Notes under the pieces: generated by a model
What the model was told of the DNA's origin: nothing
Database searches by the model: none
What the model saw: only the letters and a program-made list of their open reading frames with translations
Made by a program: the position numbers and the translations under genes
In this document: one piece after another, positions 63,987-64,000 of the stretch
How the letters are laid out: each line of letters begins with the position of its first letter
Numbering within the stretch: position 1 is the stretch's first letter
Origin: Bacteroidota bacterium
Lineage (GTDB): Bacteria > Bacteroidota > Bacteroidia > Chitinophagales > Chitinophagaceae
Length of the DNA stretch: 64,000 nt
Direction of reading: 5' to 3'
Assembly: GCA_018267915.1 (NCBI GenBank)
Contig: JAFDXN010000050.1
Coordinates: 17,136-81,135, forward strand

Positions 63987-64000
63987 TTTCTCAACCTTTC

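Overview
The window looks like a chromosomal accessory region of a Bacteroidota bacterium, probably a Chitinophagales/Sphingobacteriales relative. Two secreted proteins end in type IX secretion (por) sorting domains, several promoters fit the Bacteroidota -33 TTTG / -7 TAnnTTTG pattern, and Shine-Dalgarno sequences are weak or absent. No housekeeping genes, rRNA, tRNA or CRISPR array were found. The left half is moderately GC-balanced. From about 31.3 kb rightward the DNA is visibly AT-richer, which suggests separate acquisition.

Region 1 (1-21 kb, all minus strand) is a Tc insecticidal-type toxin locus. Transcription runs from a holin-like membrane protein (20988) through a GH19 cell-wall hydrolase, a 3-TM membrane protein overlapping a lipoprotein, a small protein, a papain-like C1 protease and a small duplicated protein to a giant TcA pore protein (3172 aa, with an N-terminal extension of about 650 aa). 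It ends with a 205-aa protein and a TcB/TcC-like SpvB-RHS cocoon protein that runs off the left edge, so its C-terminal toxin is not in the window. The holin/hydrolase/lipoprotein set next to a Tc complex resembles a lysis-type (type 10-like) release cassette.

Region 2 (21.4-31.3 kb, minus strand) reads like one operon of eight genes. It has two pairs of a 14-residue-repeat beta-roll protein plus an NHL beta-propeller protein with T9SS signal, one pair being a truncated duplicate, and an extra large beta-roll ORF that seems split from its neighbour by a frameshift. These are followed by two paralogous GT9-like glycosyltransferases (one fused to an FkbM methyltransferase) and a sulfotransferase-like protein.

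Region 3 (31.5-35.4 kb) holds a small unknown gene, the N-terminal stump of an AraC-type regulator, and an intact IS21-family element (istA/istB) that truncates it.

Region 4 (35.4-62.9 kb, plus strand) is a dense defence island of twelve genes. First comes a coiled-coil/winged-helix protein. Then three huge genes form a DISARM/Druantia-like core: a DEAD-box helicase-DUF1998-nuclease fusion, an SNF2/DrmD-like helicase and a DrmMI-like N6-adenine methyltransferase. The methyltransferase carries a C-terminal VapB45/DUF433-like antitoxin domain and is translationally coupled to a VapC45-like PIN protein; this is the best candidate for an undescribed system. Next are an MBL-fold hydrolase, McrB and McrC, a UPF1-like SF1 helicase coupled to a PIN-domain protein, and a Ycf35/DUF2997-like plus Ycf46-like AAA pair, closed by a hairpin terminator. 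Region 5 (63-64 kb) has a truncated PP2C phosphatase, a small excisionase-like HTH protein and an unknown ORF, typical of an island edge. All functions are inferred from motifs by eye; no database search was run.
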